Part shown: positions 43,509-54,800 of the stretch, one piece after another
Numbering within the stretch: position 1 is the stretch's first letter
How the letters are laid out: every line of letters begins with the position of its first letter
Origin: Theocolax elegans
Lineage: Eukaryota; Arthropoda; Insecta; Hymenoptera; Cerocephalidae
DNA: 64,000 bases
Direction: 5' to 3'
Assembly: GCA_026168455.1 (NCBI GenBank)
Contig: CM047425.1
Span: 29,068,548 to 29,132,547, forward strand
The notes under the pieces: generated by a model
The model's database searches: none
The model's input: only the letters and a program-made list of their open reading frames with translations
What the model was told of the DNA's origin: nothing
Program-made: the position numbers and the translations under genes

Positions 43509-46408
43509 TAAATCTGCAGCTCAATACTTAACGCAATTAAACTAACAGCCTAACGTAAATATAAAAATTAAAGCTGAAGTTTCCTATAAGCTGGCTATCT
43601 GCTTAAATATTATTCAGGGGAGAAACAGTCCAAAATAAGGTAAATCAGGCAAGGGTAATAACAATGTATTGGGTTTTAGGTTTTTTTTTGGCTGCTAATA
43701 GGGAAAGGCGTAAAAATTATATATATTTTGCTGCGAAATGGGGTTACTATAGTGCAATTAGTTGAAAAGCAAATGATAAAGGAGGAAAAAAAAATTTTAT
43801 ATGTGTGTTAATTTGCTTAATTTGTTAATTTGTTAAAAGCACAATTAAAGTGTTATTATTACTAATTATTTAGCTGCTAGCAGGGAAAACAAGAGAGCAA
43901 AAACAAAAAAAAGAAATTTTTTTCAATTTGCACGAAAAAATAAAAAATTTTATTTATTATATATTAATTAAATACGGGTTTGCAAAATTTATTTGTTAAG
44001 CAAACTGCAGCTTCTGCCAGAATAAATGAAAATATAAACGTATATTGCTCACTGTTAATTATTAAATGCGCTGAATTAATTATAAGAATATATATGTATT
44101 ATATATAAGGGCTAAATTATATAAAGCAACAAAAAAAAAAATTTTTAGTTGATAAGCATAATGCAAAAATTGAAATAACGGGTTATAAAAAATTATGTCA
44201 ATAATAAATAGTATGGCTGTGATGAGAGAAAAGGTGGAAAAGCGAAACAAAATGTTATATTACGTGTTACAAAATAATATACAGTATTATAAAATATAAG
44301 AAATATTGTTCACAAATTATATGAAAAATTATTATCGAAATATATATGTGTGTTTATAGTGTCGCTTCCCGACGAAAATTATATTATTATTTTTCGTAAA
44401 AAGTACTGCGTAGAATAAAATTACAGCGTAGAAGACGAACAAAATAAGGTTGATAAAGACTGATTGTAAGTAAATGCAGTAGTATAAAATATAATTTATA
44501 TAGTTAAGGTACAGATTAATTTACGAGTGTTTCAAACGAAAAAGAGACTGATAAGTAGAGTTGAAGATATTATTCAAAGCCAATACGCATATAAGCGGGA
44601 TTGTTGGAGCAAGCGTGATTATTGGGTAATATGACGTTGAAGTTTCTTCCCGAATAGTGATACTGTTGTACTTGGCGATGTATAATAATAATTCGGAATG
44701 ATTGTTCCAATATAAATCTTTGCTGCTCTGCTAGTTGGAGGCGTTCTTAAATTCCTGCACGTTGATGTGCTTGTGGACGTATGCTGGATATAGCAATCTT
44801 TCATTTATTGGTTCGTTGCATTTTCTTGGCTCCTCTAGCGTCAGTGGATCATGGTACCATCCTTGAGACTGTCCGGTTTCAGTTCCACATATAGCATCCG
44901 ACCAGATGAAATATTTTGTGCTCTTGCTGCTCGGGGAGGGGAGGGAAATTCGTAATTTCGGATTGGTTAGGGAGAGATCCAGGAGATATTTCTCCTTCCA
45001 TTGGGCTTAAACTCGTCCTAGTGTCGCCATCTACTTCTGGTCTCCATTCTGCTGTTGAGGGCCCATAATTTCTAATTAATTCGTTTCGCGTACGAATTGT
45101 GCGCATATCATCGTCGATGTTCAAATCTAATTGATTACAGTAAATTGTAATTTTCCCATCGGCGGTGTTATTTATGGTGCGCCTAATTATTGCTGCACCT
45201 TGTGCTACATTATCGTTATTTATTTTACTACCTAATTTGTAGTTAAATGCCATTTTGCATATTAACTTAATTATTCTATCCATAATTAAGAAGGGGAGGG
45301 TATAAGTTTGGCACAATAAATCTGCAGCTCAATACTTAACGCAATTAAACTAACAGCCTAACGTAAATATAAAAATTAAAGCTGAAGTTTCCTATAAGCT
45401 GGCTATCTGCTTAAATATTATTCAGGGGAGAAACAGTCCAAAATAAGGTAAATCAGGCAAGGGTAATAACAATGTATTGGGTTTTAGGTTTTTTTTTGGC
45501 TGCTAATAGGGAAAGGCGTAAAAATTATATATATTTTGCTGCGAAATGGGGTTACTATAGTGCAATTAGTTGAAAAGCAAATGATAAAGGAGGAAAAAAA
45601 AATTTTATATGTGTGTTAATTTGCTTAATTTGTTAATTTGTTAAAAGCACAATTAAAGTGTTATTATTACTAATTATTTAGCTGCTAGCAGGGAAAACAA
45701 GAGAGCAAAAACAAAAAAAAGAAATTTTTTTCAATTTGCACGAAAAAATAAAAAATTTTATTTATTATATATTAATTAAATACGGGTTTGCAAAATTTAT
45801 TTGTTAAGCAAACTGCAGCTTCTGCCAGAATAAATGAAAATATAAACGTATATTGCTCACTGTTAATTATTAAATGCGCTGAATTAATTATAAGAATATA
45901 TATGTATTATATATAAGGGCTAAATTATATAAAGCAACAAAAAAAAAAATTTTTAGTTGATAAGCATAATGCAAAAATTGAAATAACGGGTTATAAAAAA
46001 TTATGTCAATAATAAATAGTATGGCTGTGATGAGAGAAAAGGTGGAAAAGCGAAACAAAATGTTATATTACGTGTTACAAAATAATATACAGTATTATAA
46101 AATATAAGAAATATTGTTCACAAATTATATGAAAAATTATTATCGAAATATATATGTGTGTTTATAGTGTCGCTTCCCGACGAAAATTATATTATTATTT
46201 TTCGTAAAAAGTACTGCGTAGAATAAAATTACAGCGTAGAAGACGAACAAAATAAGGTTGATAAAGACTGATTGTAAGTAAATGCAGTAGTATAAAATAT
46301 AATTTATATAGTTAAGGTACAGATTAATTTACGAGTGTTTCAAACGAAAAAGAGACTGATAAGTAGAGTTGAAGATATTATTCAAAGCCAATACGCATAT
46401 AAGCGGGA
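42785..46408 (-). repeat. Tandem duplication (2 x ~1.81 kb) of Gypsy B gag start and leader
   Basis: 42785-44598 and 44599-46408 are near-identical over the gag N-terminal region and ~1.1 kb of AT-rich leader. Most differences are 1-bp indels in short homopolymers, concentrated in the gag part (for example CGCGCTACG versus CGCGTACG). Confidence 0.92.
44599..45316 (-). pseudogene. gag: Second copy of Gypsy B gag N-terminus
   Basis: The open part 45316-44879 repeats the start of gag and runs further in frame than the other copy, to SSGRML-like sequence (here HLVGCYMWN after a shift). Indels break it thereafter. Confidence 0.75.
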
Positions 46409-47118
46409 TCGCCGATAGTGAGATCGAAACGAAGGGTTGCACAAGAGATTTTTTTGTACTGCACTATAAAATCAATGCTCGGAGAAGAGTCGGCGATGGG
46501 AAACATGGACTAGAAAACTCGAGCATTTGAAGGAAGTAATAAATTAAGCCGTTCTTTGGGTAATGTCGCAGTAATAAAAGGGGGACAGCAAATTCTCCGA
46601 ATTAACTAAGAAGCGATACAGAACATGCATGGGATTCGATCATTTTGAATCACGCACATCTAACGGCCCAATCTGGTGTAAGCACAGAAAAATCGAGAAC
46701 TACTTATGCAATTTCCATCTAAAGCAAAGCATAATACAAGGACAGATGCATAGATTTTTAGCGTATATAAAGAGGACCCAGAACAGACACAGCCACTTCT
46801 AATTTTACGTCTAAAGCTTTTGTAAGGCGAAGCTCTGCCAGTCAAATCTTTGATTTTTATCCGAGGGCGTGGCTCTGCTACTCGAACTTTAAAGAAATAC
46901 ACATTCAAATTCAAGAGAGATCTTGTATTCGGGGATCGAGACGCATCGTTGACATCTACGAGCCATAGTCAAGGAACTATGACTTCGACATATGGCAATC
47001 GTCGGACTCCGAAAGCATACGCGTCCAACGTCAACGCCCGCAGGTCTAGCAGGACATTATCAAGCCATTTGACACAGCTATCCACGTTCGAGGCGGATCT
47101 TCGTTCCTCACCGTATAT

Positions 47119-47132
<14 letters not shown>
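46409..47132. other. Unassigned sequence, no gene recognised
   Basis: Moderate GC content and no repeat partner in the window. A plus-strand frame at 46850-47194 contains NVNARRSSRTLSSHLTQLSTFEADLRSS, which could be a decayed gag or host exon, but it runs into the microsatellite and is not trusted. It could include the missing 5' end of Gypsy B. Confidence 0.35.

Positions 47133-47177
<45 letters not shown>
47133..47177. repeat. (AC)n(AT)n microsatellite
   Basis: A short CA run followed by a pure AT run, abutting the foldback. Confidence 0.9.
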
Positions 47178-47180
<3 letters not shown>

Positions 47181-48836
47181 GTGGTTCTCTGTGACATCGA
47201 AGATGAAAAAAATAAATATTGCTATAACTGTGGGAATATGTTTTAGAGGTATCCAGTAGTTCTTCTGAATTTTTTCAGATTTTTTCTGGGCCATTATTTT
47301 AAGTTACAGAGAGTCAAAGTTGACATTTTAGCACTTTTTTGCATTATATGCCCATTTTCATGAATTTTTAGCTCCCAGGGGATGCATTTTTCGTTAAAAA
47401 CATAAGTATGACTTTTTTTGTAAAATTTGCCGAACTTTTCATTAAAAATACTTTTAAAGACATAAATGTATGCTGTTACACTCTTGTAAGCCATTTAAAC
47501 CTTAAATAGTGAAAATCAGCAATTCTGCTCCGGACTCTGGTAACCTGATACTGTCTAAAAGATGTCTTTTTATAGTCAGAAACTGCCTAAAAATTTCCAG
47601 AGTGGGTCTAAATCATTAAGATCACTTATGGTCAAAATATCCGGGAAAAGTGCCCGAAATATTAATAGAAATGTATATTTGTTGTTTTATAAGGATGAAT
47701 CTAGTAGCATCATCATTGCAAAAAAATTTATGCACTTACCTTGTAATGGTAGAAAAGTATCTCCACTTGTTTCAGTATCCATCTAATCCCCTGTAAGCTG
47801 CTAAAAATATAAATATGATTATAAAATTATAAAAAATTATTTTTTAAACATTTATGATGCTGGATTTTTAGTTTTACATCCTTACAAGAATTATAATACT
47901 AATCTGAATGATTACTCTAAATATATAAACATCATTATTACAATAACTGAATATACGTATTTAATACAAAAGATATATAAATAAATCGGATATATAATTA
48001 TAATGAATAATTTGATAACGTGACAGTGACAAGTTTGTGAATTCTAAACAATGTATTGCTGAATAATAATAATAATAATGTTGATACATTTATAGTAATC
48101 CTTCAGATTAGTATTATAATTCTTGTAAGGGATGTAAAACTGAAAATCCAGCATTATAAATGTTTAAAAAATAATTTTTTATAATTTTATAATCATATTT
48201 GTATTTTTAGCAGCTTACAGGGGATTAGATGGATACTGAAACAAGTGGAGATACTTTTCTACCATTACAAGGTAAGTGCATAAATTTTTTTGCAATGATG
48301 ATGCTACTAGATTCATCCTTATAAAACAACAAATATACATTTCTATTAATATTTCGGGCACTTTTCCCGGATATTTTGACCATAAGTGATCTTAATGATT
48401 TAGACCCACTCTGGAAATTTTTAGGCAGTTTCTGACTATAAAAAGACATCTTTTAGACAGTATTAGGTTACCAGAGTCCGGAGCAGAATTGCTGATTTTC
48501 ACTATTTAAGGTTTAAATGGCTTACAAGAGGGTGACAGCATACATTTATGTCTTTAAAAGTATTTTTAATGAAAAGTTCGGAAAATTTTACAAAAAAAGT
48601 CATACTTATGTTTTTAGTGAAAAATGCATCCCTTGGGAGCTAAAAATTCATGAAAATGGGCATATAATGGAAAAAGTGCTAAAATGTCAACTTTGACTCT
48701 CTGTAATTTAAAATAATGGACCAGAAAAAATCTAAAAAAATTCAGGAGAACTACTGGATACCTCTAAAACATATTCCCACAGTTATAGCAATATTTATTT
48801 TTTTCATCTTCGATGTCACAGAGAACCACCCATATA
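47178..48836. mobile_element. Foldback element with ~740-bp inverted arms
   Basis: Arms about 47178-47916 and 48097-48836 are near-perfect inverted repeats around a ~180-bp AT-rich loop. Outer ends read GGGTGGTTCTCTGTGACATC inward from both sides, embedded in TA-rich DNA. Identical 74-codon frames occur in the two arms (47562-47786 + and 48225-48449 -), simply reflecting the palindrome. No transposase motif seen, so this is probably a non-autonomous long-TIR DNA transposon. Confidence 0.8.
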
Positions 48837-49532
48837 TATATATATTTGGGTACTTAAGGTATATTCTTTTCGGCTATCTATACGTTTGTAATATTAGTAA
48901 AGGCAAACCTGATATTATATGTTATTTCAATTACTGAACCAACCGTTTTCTCTTACAACAATTATTATTTGGAACTGCAATTTATTTATAATAATTATTT
49001 TTTTGCATTGCATTTTATTTGCAATATTTATGGTTTGAATTGCAATTTATTGACAATAATTCATGTTTTCAACGGCAACAATTTTTAATTTAATCTGCAT
49101 TTATTTATAATAATTCTTATTTCGATTATTAATGTTCATAATAAAATAACTTTGTGTATATTTCATTCTATAATTTGTTAACGTGTTCGCCGTACAATTG
49201 TTTATTTAATCAAAATTAAAATTGTTATTTGACTTAAATAATGGTTTATTAACCATTTGCCTTCTTGTAACATTTTTTATGGTAGTTGGTACAAATCTGG
49301 ACGTGAAAATAGGTACAGTTGCGTAAATAAATATCATAAGATGTAAATAATGTATTACTGCTAGCTGCTAAATTATTCAATGTAATTATTTTACTTACAG
49401 AAAATATTATTCTATTTACGCAGTGTACACTATATTAACACAAAATGAGAAACAAATTATATTGGGTAAAAATATTGTTTAAAAGAAAAAATGAAATTTC
49501 AATAATTTATCAAATTTGAATTAATTAAATAA
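48837..49532. other. AT-rich DNA, no gene seen
   Basis: It contains loosely repeated TTGCAATTTATTTAYAATAAT words at 48960-49120. No coding frame. Confidence 0.55.
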
Positions 49533-50622
49533 TATAATGGTAAACGGCCCACGCGAGACGAAAATCGTACCGATCGCGTGAGTTTACCGTCGAAGACGCG
49601 TAAGGCACATGCGCGAGCGCGTCGGAGAGCCGGTGTGCACAACACACCGGCAGTATCGTCTCGCCTATGAGAGAGGCAAGAGAAATCGCGACGGAGATCA
49701 TCTGACATACCGATTCCCGCGCGAGTGAGGCGTAGCAGAGCACGAGTGCGAGAGAGAAAGAGAGAAAGGACGAGACAGAAGGACGAGAGGCACGCGCCGT
49801 CCCCCAGGATCATCTTCGAGTATAAAGTAAGTCCTGGCCAGGCAGCGCTGTATTCATTACCACCGAAACGCGAGCGAAGATCGGCGACGGTATACGCGCG
49901 GTATCCCGACGCGCAAACCATACGAGATGTTAGCCGCTCTCGTCGCGACACTCTCTCTCGCTCAATAAATCACGCAACGACAAACCGGAGTGCTTCACAC
50001 TTCGGCGCGATTAGGATTGGCGTAATTAACTGCGAAGCCAGGTAACCCGTACCTGGCAAACCTAACGTCGTTCCCGAGTAGATCGAGATCCCGTGTCTCG
50101 TCACGTATATGGCGGCGGGCGCACACACGCACACGTAACCGTGTATTGTATATTTTTATAGATTACGCGAATAGCTTTATTTGTTTTGAGCCAAGGTTTA
50201 ACCTTGCCTTGGCTCGTCTTATTGTAGTATTTTTCACTTTTGCATTTCATTTAATAAATTAGCTCATTATCTCTAATTTCGAGTAATATTTAGTTAACCA
50301 GTGATCACTCCCTATCCCCGAAGGCGAATACCGCCATGCCCCGCGGGTTTCGTGCATTGCTTCGCACGACACATATCTGAGGAGCCGAGCACGAGTATCG
50401 AGGAAGAATAAGTGTGTACTAGGTAAGTGCATACATTGTACACAGGGCCAACAACGTCACTCGGAGCTTGAGGCTAGCTCCGGTCGTCCCGAAAGGTAAT
50501 TTTACCGATTTACCAGCTGTATGGTGAGAGAGCTGATTGCAGCGGTGTGGAGATTTCCTGTGCATTAAGTACACGCACAGGACGAGTATAACCTTCCTGA
50601 CGTATAAACCGACCCTGTTACA
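49533..50622 (+). repeat. Solo LTR (GC-rich, related to 15215-16338)
   Basis: A GC-rich 1.09-kb block starting TATAATGGTAAACG and ending CCCTGTTACA, with ATAA on both sides (49529-49532 and 50623-50626) as a candidate 4-bp target duplication. AT-rich flanks make a chance match possible. Similar ends and style to the block at 15215. Confidence 0.55.
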
Positions 50623-50689
50623 ATAAATATGTAAAATTTTAACACCACGTGTGAAATTGCCACGTGTTAGTAAATTAAAGATTTTGCGG

Positions 50690-51600
50690 GGAAACATATT
50701 GTGGGGCCAAACGAGCTGAGACTTTTCTCATATACAAGGCAACCATGCGCCGCGAAGAAGTAACATACTCGACCTGTTAAGTCCAAGCCTACTGGGATTC
50801 CCCCCGGCAGCTCACAAGACGTGCCACCTCCGTGCGCCACATAATCCCCCCATACCTAGAGACTGAACATATCAAGTGGACGACCAGGCGAAAGAGTTTG
50901 CAACGGATTTCGATGTACTATACCGCCTACGCACGTAACATTTTAACACTATCATGCATAACTTTACATATATTTTTTAAAAAATTTACATCTTCAATAC
51001 GGTGTAATGTGTCGTCATGTATATAAATATTCATCATTTCTGAGAACATACGTTTTTTAAAATTATTTTCAATGTCCATGATACATGTTTTTTTAAAATC
51101 AATGCTATGTCCTGTTTTAATTGTGTGGACCGCTAATGCGGATCTATCGTTTTTATTTTTTACGTCATATTTATGTTCTCTTATGCGGGTTTTAAGTTTA
51201 CGCTTACTTGTGCGTATGTATAACGCTGGGCAATTACCACATGGTATCTTATACACAATATTACAAATTTCGTTCTTTACTGTTTTGTCTTTACCTAATT
51301 TAATAATCCTGTTAAATTTATTTATAGTGCGATTAATCAATAGAAAATCATGCTTCTTAATAAATACGTTCAGTTTTGGGGTCAATCCCTTTATGAATGG
51401 TAAAACAACTCTTGATCTCCGAATTTGATTTCTGTTCAATAGATTATCATTAATATTGGTGTTAATATTATTATTTAAGTGTAAAATTCTTTTGTTAATA
51501 TATTTTCGAATAAATTCAAGCAGATAATTATTATTTAGTAAAAAGTTCGTTATTATTTTAACAGTCTCAGCTCGTTTGGCCCCGCAATATGTTTCGCTCT
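50690..51600 (-). mobile_element. Penelope-like element fragment
   Basis: A minus-strand C-terminal part of a Penelope-like RT/GIY-YIG protein. A ~34-bp sequence containing GGGGCCAAACGAGCTGAGAC, which begins the fragment at ~51600 in sense, is repeated in inverse orientation at 50690-50723. That fits the terminal inversions common in this class. Confidence 0.65.
50927..51600 (-). pseudogene. Penelope-like RT end and GIY-YIG endonuclease (5'-truncated)
   Basis: The frame is open from the truncation point near 51600 to the stop near 50927, with an internal ATG at 51439. It contains VVLPFIKGLTPKL (RT C-terminal region) and NIVYKIPCGNCPALYIRTSKRKLKTRIREH, the GIY-YIG module. In that module the usual Gly of YxGxT is Arg, but the downstream Arg and His are kept, as is a later HTIKTGHSIDF. 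GIY-YIG nicking primes Penelope transposition. RT palm is missing. Confidence 0.75.
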
Positions 51601-52186
51601 TTTAATATTTTGATACGTTTCGCGCGTTTGTATTTGTACGTATACACGTTGTGTGCATGTACTATATGTATATATGTACACACTTATATACGTATATATC
51701 GAATGTATTGTTAGCGGTTATGCGACGTAGAGATGTAAATATCATTACGATAGTATGTAAGTCTTACTAGTGTACAGGACTCCCTTCGGGGAGGTCCTCG
51801 TTTTTTTTGGATACGTTTAAGTGGAGGGTTGTGCGATGGTAATAATCTTTTAATTGTGTATATATATAAAGCTTTTTTCTCTAGTTTATATTCAGTTTTT
51901 TAATCTTTGATATTAATTTTAATTTGATAGTTGCGTGCGATGTTGATGGAGATTTTGTGTTCACCTAATATGTTGATTTGGTGTCTCTGCGCTTTTTTAT
52001 TGGTAAGATTATATAGTGCATTAGTTTTTATTGATTTTATCAGATTATTTTTTTGTAAATAGAAATTTTAATAAGTGGTTTTTTTGTATAGCCTTGAAAA
52101 GGGACGGCTTAAAAACGTCCGAAACGTCGGCAACAAATAAAAATTTGAGTTCGTGGAGATCATTTGAGTCTTATTTTTTATTAAAA
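51601..52186. other. AT-rich flank of the Penelope-like fragment, possibly its terminal repeat
   Basis: No ORF. Ends with ACGTCGGCAACAAATAAAAA, a style of 3' end I associate with Penelope-like elements. Confidence 0.35.
52093..52130 (+). ncRNA. Degenerate hammerhead-like motif (weak)
   Basis: CUUGAAAAG, then GGACG / loop / CGUCC (a 5-bp stem II), then GAAAC followed by GUC. The conserved CUGAUGA core is not intact. Penelope-like elements are known to carry hammerhead motifs in their terminal repeats, which is why this was noted; activity is doubtful. Confidence 0.2.
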
Positions 52187-52304
52187 AATTTTAAAAAGAG
52201 TCACACTTAGCAGTAAATGAGAAAGCTGCATTAAGTGTGCAAAGTTTAGATGTTGCGAATGTGTTCAACAAGAATGCAAGTGCATAGGAGATTAGACTTC
52301 ACGT

Positions 52305-53180
52305 TGTAACGATCACGCTGTGGATTAGGGCGAGATAAACAATAAAATTAAATAAAATAATATTAATTTATTGTAATAATAAAGGAGGGTTTGGGCGCCA
52401 GCAGCGTACGCTCGCGGCGAATGTATAATGCAATGCTGGGCTGCGTGCGAGCTGCGACGACTTGCTGTGCGAGGGGTGGGGAGGAAAGGAGACGCACACT
52501 TACGATCAGGAGAATACCTGGTGCAAAGCGTGCACCCACCTTTGATCTGCGGTCTTATTGCTAAAACACACACACACACACGAATACAATAATAATAATA
52601 ATTGGTCGGCTGATGCTGCCTCGATGGCGTCCCGATAAGCTCTCTCACTCACACTGTATGACTTCATTTACATTAGATAATAGAGGACAGAAAACCCCTA
52701 AATGGTAACCCTGGTCGAGTCGTCCGTCGGTCGCCTTCTTATCGCACGCCCCGTGTAGTGAGTGCTCGCGGCCGTATTAACACGAAGCGGACGATGTTGC
52801 CTAGCCTGCTGCTTCCCACGGAGAGAACGGTATTCCTGGTGATTCTGTCTACTAGGTAAGTCTCGATTATCGCTCCTTTATGTTAGCTTATCGGCTAATA
52901 AGTTCTCTCCGTTGCAGGTACAGACGGGACGGCCGATACTCGACTCTTCTCTCACTCACTCTCACAGCGTCCGATCAGCTGATGCGCGTCCGGCCACTGG
53001 CTGCTGCTCTGCCTGGGTGCTGCGTTGCTGCGGGCATTCTGGATTGTGCTTAGTGGGAAAGTGGGGTATTCGAGGTAGATTGAGGTAGGTTACACAGGTT
53101 TAGAGTTGTGAGAAAGGGTAGCGCAGCTTAGATTGGTTTCGCTCGCTTAATTATATTGACAGGTATGAAATACCTTGGCA
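52305..53180 (-). repeat. LTR related to Gypsy B 3' LTR (longer copy)
   Basis: In sense begins TGCCAAGGTATTTCATACC (53180) and ends CGTTACA (52305). Matches 20670-21213 at both ends and has an additional ~300 bp (about 52612-52920). The 118 bp beyond its end (52187-52304) also match 20557-20669. No polypurine tract precedes it and no primer site follows it, so it is probably a solo LTR carried with its flank. Confidence 0.65.
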
Positions 53181-53183
53181 CAA

Positions 53184-53333
53184 CCTAAATCTGCATCACC
53201 TTCTGAGCAAGGTGAACACATAGTAACACATCAGATGCAGATGCCTACATCATCAAATAGTTTCCCACTCTCCGTGCCTTCATTTACGATTAGCGATGAA
53301 GAAATGATGAAGACACTCTTCTACATAAAATAA
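53184..53333 (+). CDS. 49-codon open frame, C-terminal fragment of an unknown protein
   Basis: Open from the LTR border to a TAA at 53331. Contains PSFTISDEEMMKTLFYIK and a Ser/Met/Gln-rich stretch with balanced codon use. It looks like the tail of a real coding exon cut by the LTR, but is too short to identify. Confidence 0.25.
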   Translation, partial: PKSASPSEQGEHIVTHQMQMPTSSNSFPLSVPSFTISDEEMMKTLFYIK

Positions 53334-53461
53334 GAGCCTGCTAATGTCGAAGAATGAGAAACCGAGGAAACTTAATACAAGAAAAAAGCGCAACAGTACT
53401 TGTAGTTATAGTGTAGTATAGTGTAGTTATAGTATTCGTAATTTTGAGTAAGTAATTTTTA

Positions 53462-53702
53462 TTAAAATGTAGAGGACGGGATGGCCCCTATACGGGCCAT
53501 GCCCATGATCGACCCTTTATATGTGTTAGTTTTGAGATGTGAGACATCACAAAAACTCGATTTCTATAGAAAAATGAGAGAAAACAGTAAACCCGAAATC
53601 CCCGTCCTCTAAAGGTTAAAAGTGATCCGATGTTTTTAGACATTAATTTTTTGAAAAAAGAAGCTTTTTTGAACCAGAAAATTCCCGTCCTCTAAAGGTT
53701 AA
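53462..53702. mobile_element. TTAA-flanked MITE, piggyBac-like
   Basis: TTAA 53462-53465, four bases, TAGAGGACGGGATGG. The inverted end TCCCGTCCTCTAAAGG followed by TTAA occurs near 53615 and again at 53699, giving a 150- or 235-bp element. Non-coding. Confidence 0.5.
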
Positions 53703-53812
53703 TATATGACATTCTGCTTCTAAAATAAGTTACAAACATTGAGTGAATTACAACTTCCTTTACCAATAACAATTTATAACTTCTTAAATAACAGAGATAG
53801 AAAAGTGATTTT

Positions 53813-53990
53813 TGAACTACATAGTATTTACATAAAATAAAATCGATTCGTAAAATAAAAATCAACTTTTCGTCAAAATTGACACAAAGAAAAAATTGGA
53901 ATTCAGTTATGAAGATCAGCTTACGGCAACTCGAGTCGACTCATATAAACTCATATACGTTTTTTCTTTTTTAAAAGCAAATCGTCACCT
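53813..53990. repeat. Dispersed repeat, partner of 1-175
   Basis: Same repeat as the start of the window, same orientation. Confidence 0.75.
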
Positions 53991-54601
53991 ACCATTTTTA
54001 AAATTTCTAAATTACACTAATTTTTCAGTTTGGACACTGCCATTGTATTATTCACTAATTAAATAATATACAGTTCAGAAATAATCTCGATACGACAATT
54101 AGAATTCTTCTTATTATTAACAAATTATAACCTTTAACCCTTTCGTGCATATAAGGAACTGACAATCGTAACGTCTCTGAAACTAGAAATTTCGATGTCC
54201 GGCATCGAGCTGAATCCAAATCTGGAGTCAGATTTTGGAAATTATAATATTTGGGCCCAAAACCGAAGGGGCCCACTCTTAGAATGCAAAGTTTAGAAAA
54301 ATAAAAAATACCATCGTAATTTACATAAATTTCTAAGAAGAAAACATTCTTATCATTTTTTTTTGATAAGACACACCAATTTCAAGTAAAAAATTTTAGA
54401 ATTATTGCGCGATCGCAAATGGTTTTGCTGTGATAATTGAAGTATTGCGCGGTGCACGAAGATCCAACATGATCTTGGATCGTACGATACACGTCCTAAG
54501 TCGCGGCGGCGACGTCCTCGTCGTCGGGTTAGTTGTCTGGTTGAGTGTGAATAGAGAGAAATTTATTTTTTTATACGAATTGTGAGTGTAGTGTGGATGG
54601 T
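53991..54601. other. No gene recognised
   Basis: TTAACCCTTTCGTGCAT at 54134 resembles a TTAA-transposon end. The remainder is unassigned. Confidence 0.4.
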
Positions 54602-54794
54602 ATAAACTTATATATCGGGGTTTATGACGCCCATGACAGAGAGGAAAGATACGTACTATAGAACGAGCAAGTGAGAGTTTAGGGTTATGACGCCAGGGCT
54701 CCATAACCCGCCCACCCCCAGCCAGTGGGTGGCAGGAGACAGAAGATACAAATTTATTATGTCGGGCGTCATAAACCCCTATAGAGAAGTTTAT
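54602..54794. mobile_element. 193-bp MITE with ~31-bp inverted ends
   Basis: ATAAACTT...GGGGTTTATGACGCCC at 54602-54632 is inverted at 54764-54794 with about three mismatches. Non-coding. The target duplication cannot be resolved in the TA-rich flanks. The minus-strand ORF 54402-54827 running through it is incidental. Confidence 0.65.
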
Positions 54795-54800
54795 GTATAT

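Larger units (their letters stand above)
20670..46408 (-). mobile_element. Gypsy element B (Ty3/Gypsy, interrupted and partly duplicated)
   Basis: Read on the minus strand: leader and gag (46408 to 41202), protease and first half of RT (41244 to 40343), then after the R1 cluster the rest of RT, RNase H and part of integrase (25215 to 23480), a 3' region, polypurine tract and LTR (21213-20670). Protein similarity to element C is close (for example FFNIELNG, VNAVTKK and QAYHQVPL blocks), so B and C are one family in opposite orientations. A matching 5' LTR was not identified next to 46408. The copy is dead: many frameshifts, three tandem duplications and nested insertions. Confidence 0.8.

Noticed and set aside
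47562..47786. Identical 74-codon ORFs on opposite strands (also 48225-48449)
   Set aside because: Explained by the inverted arms; no start context, motif or length supports a gene.
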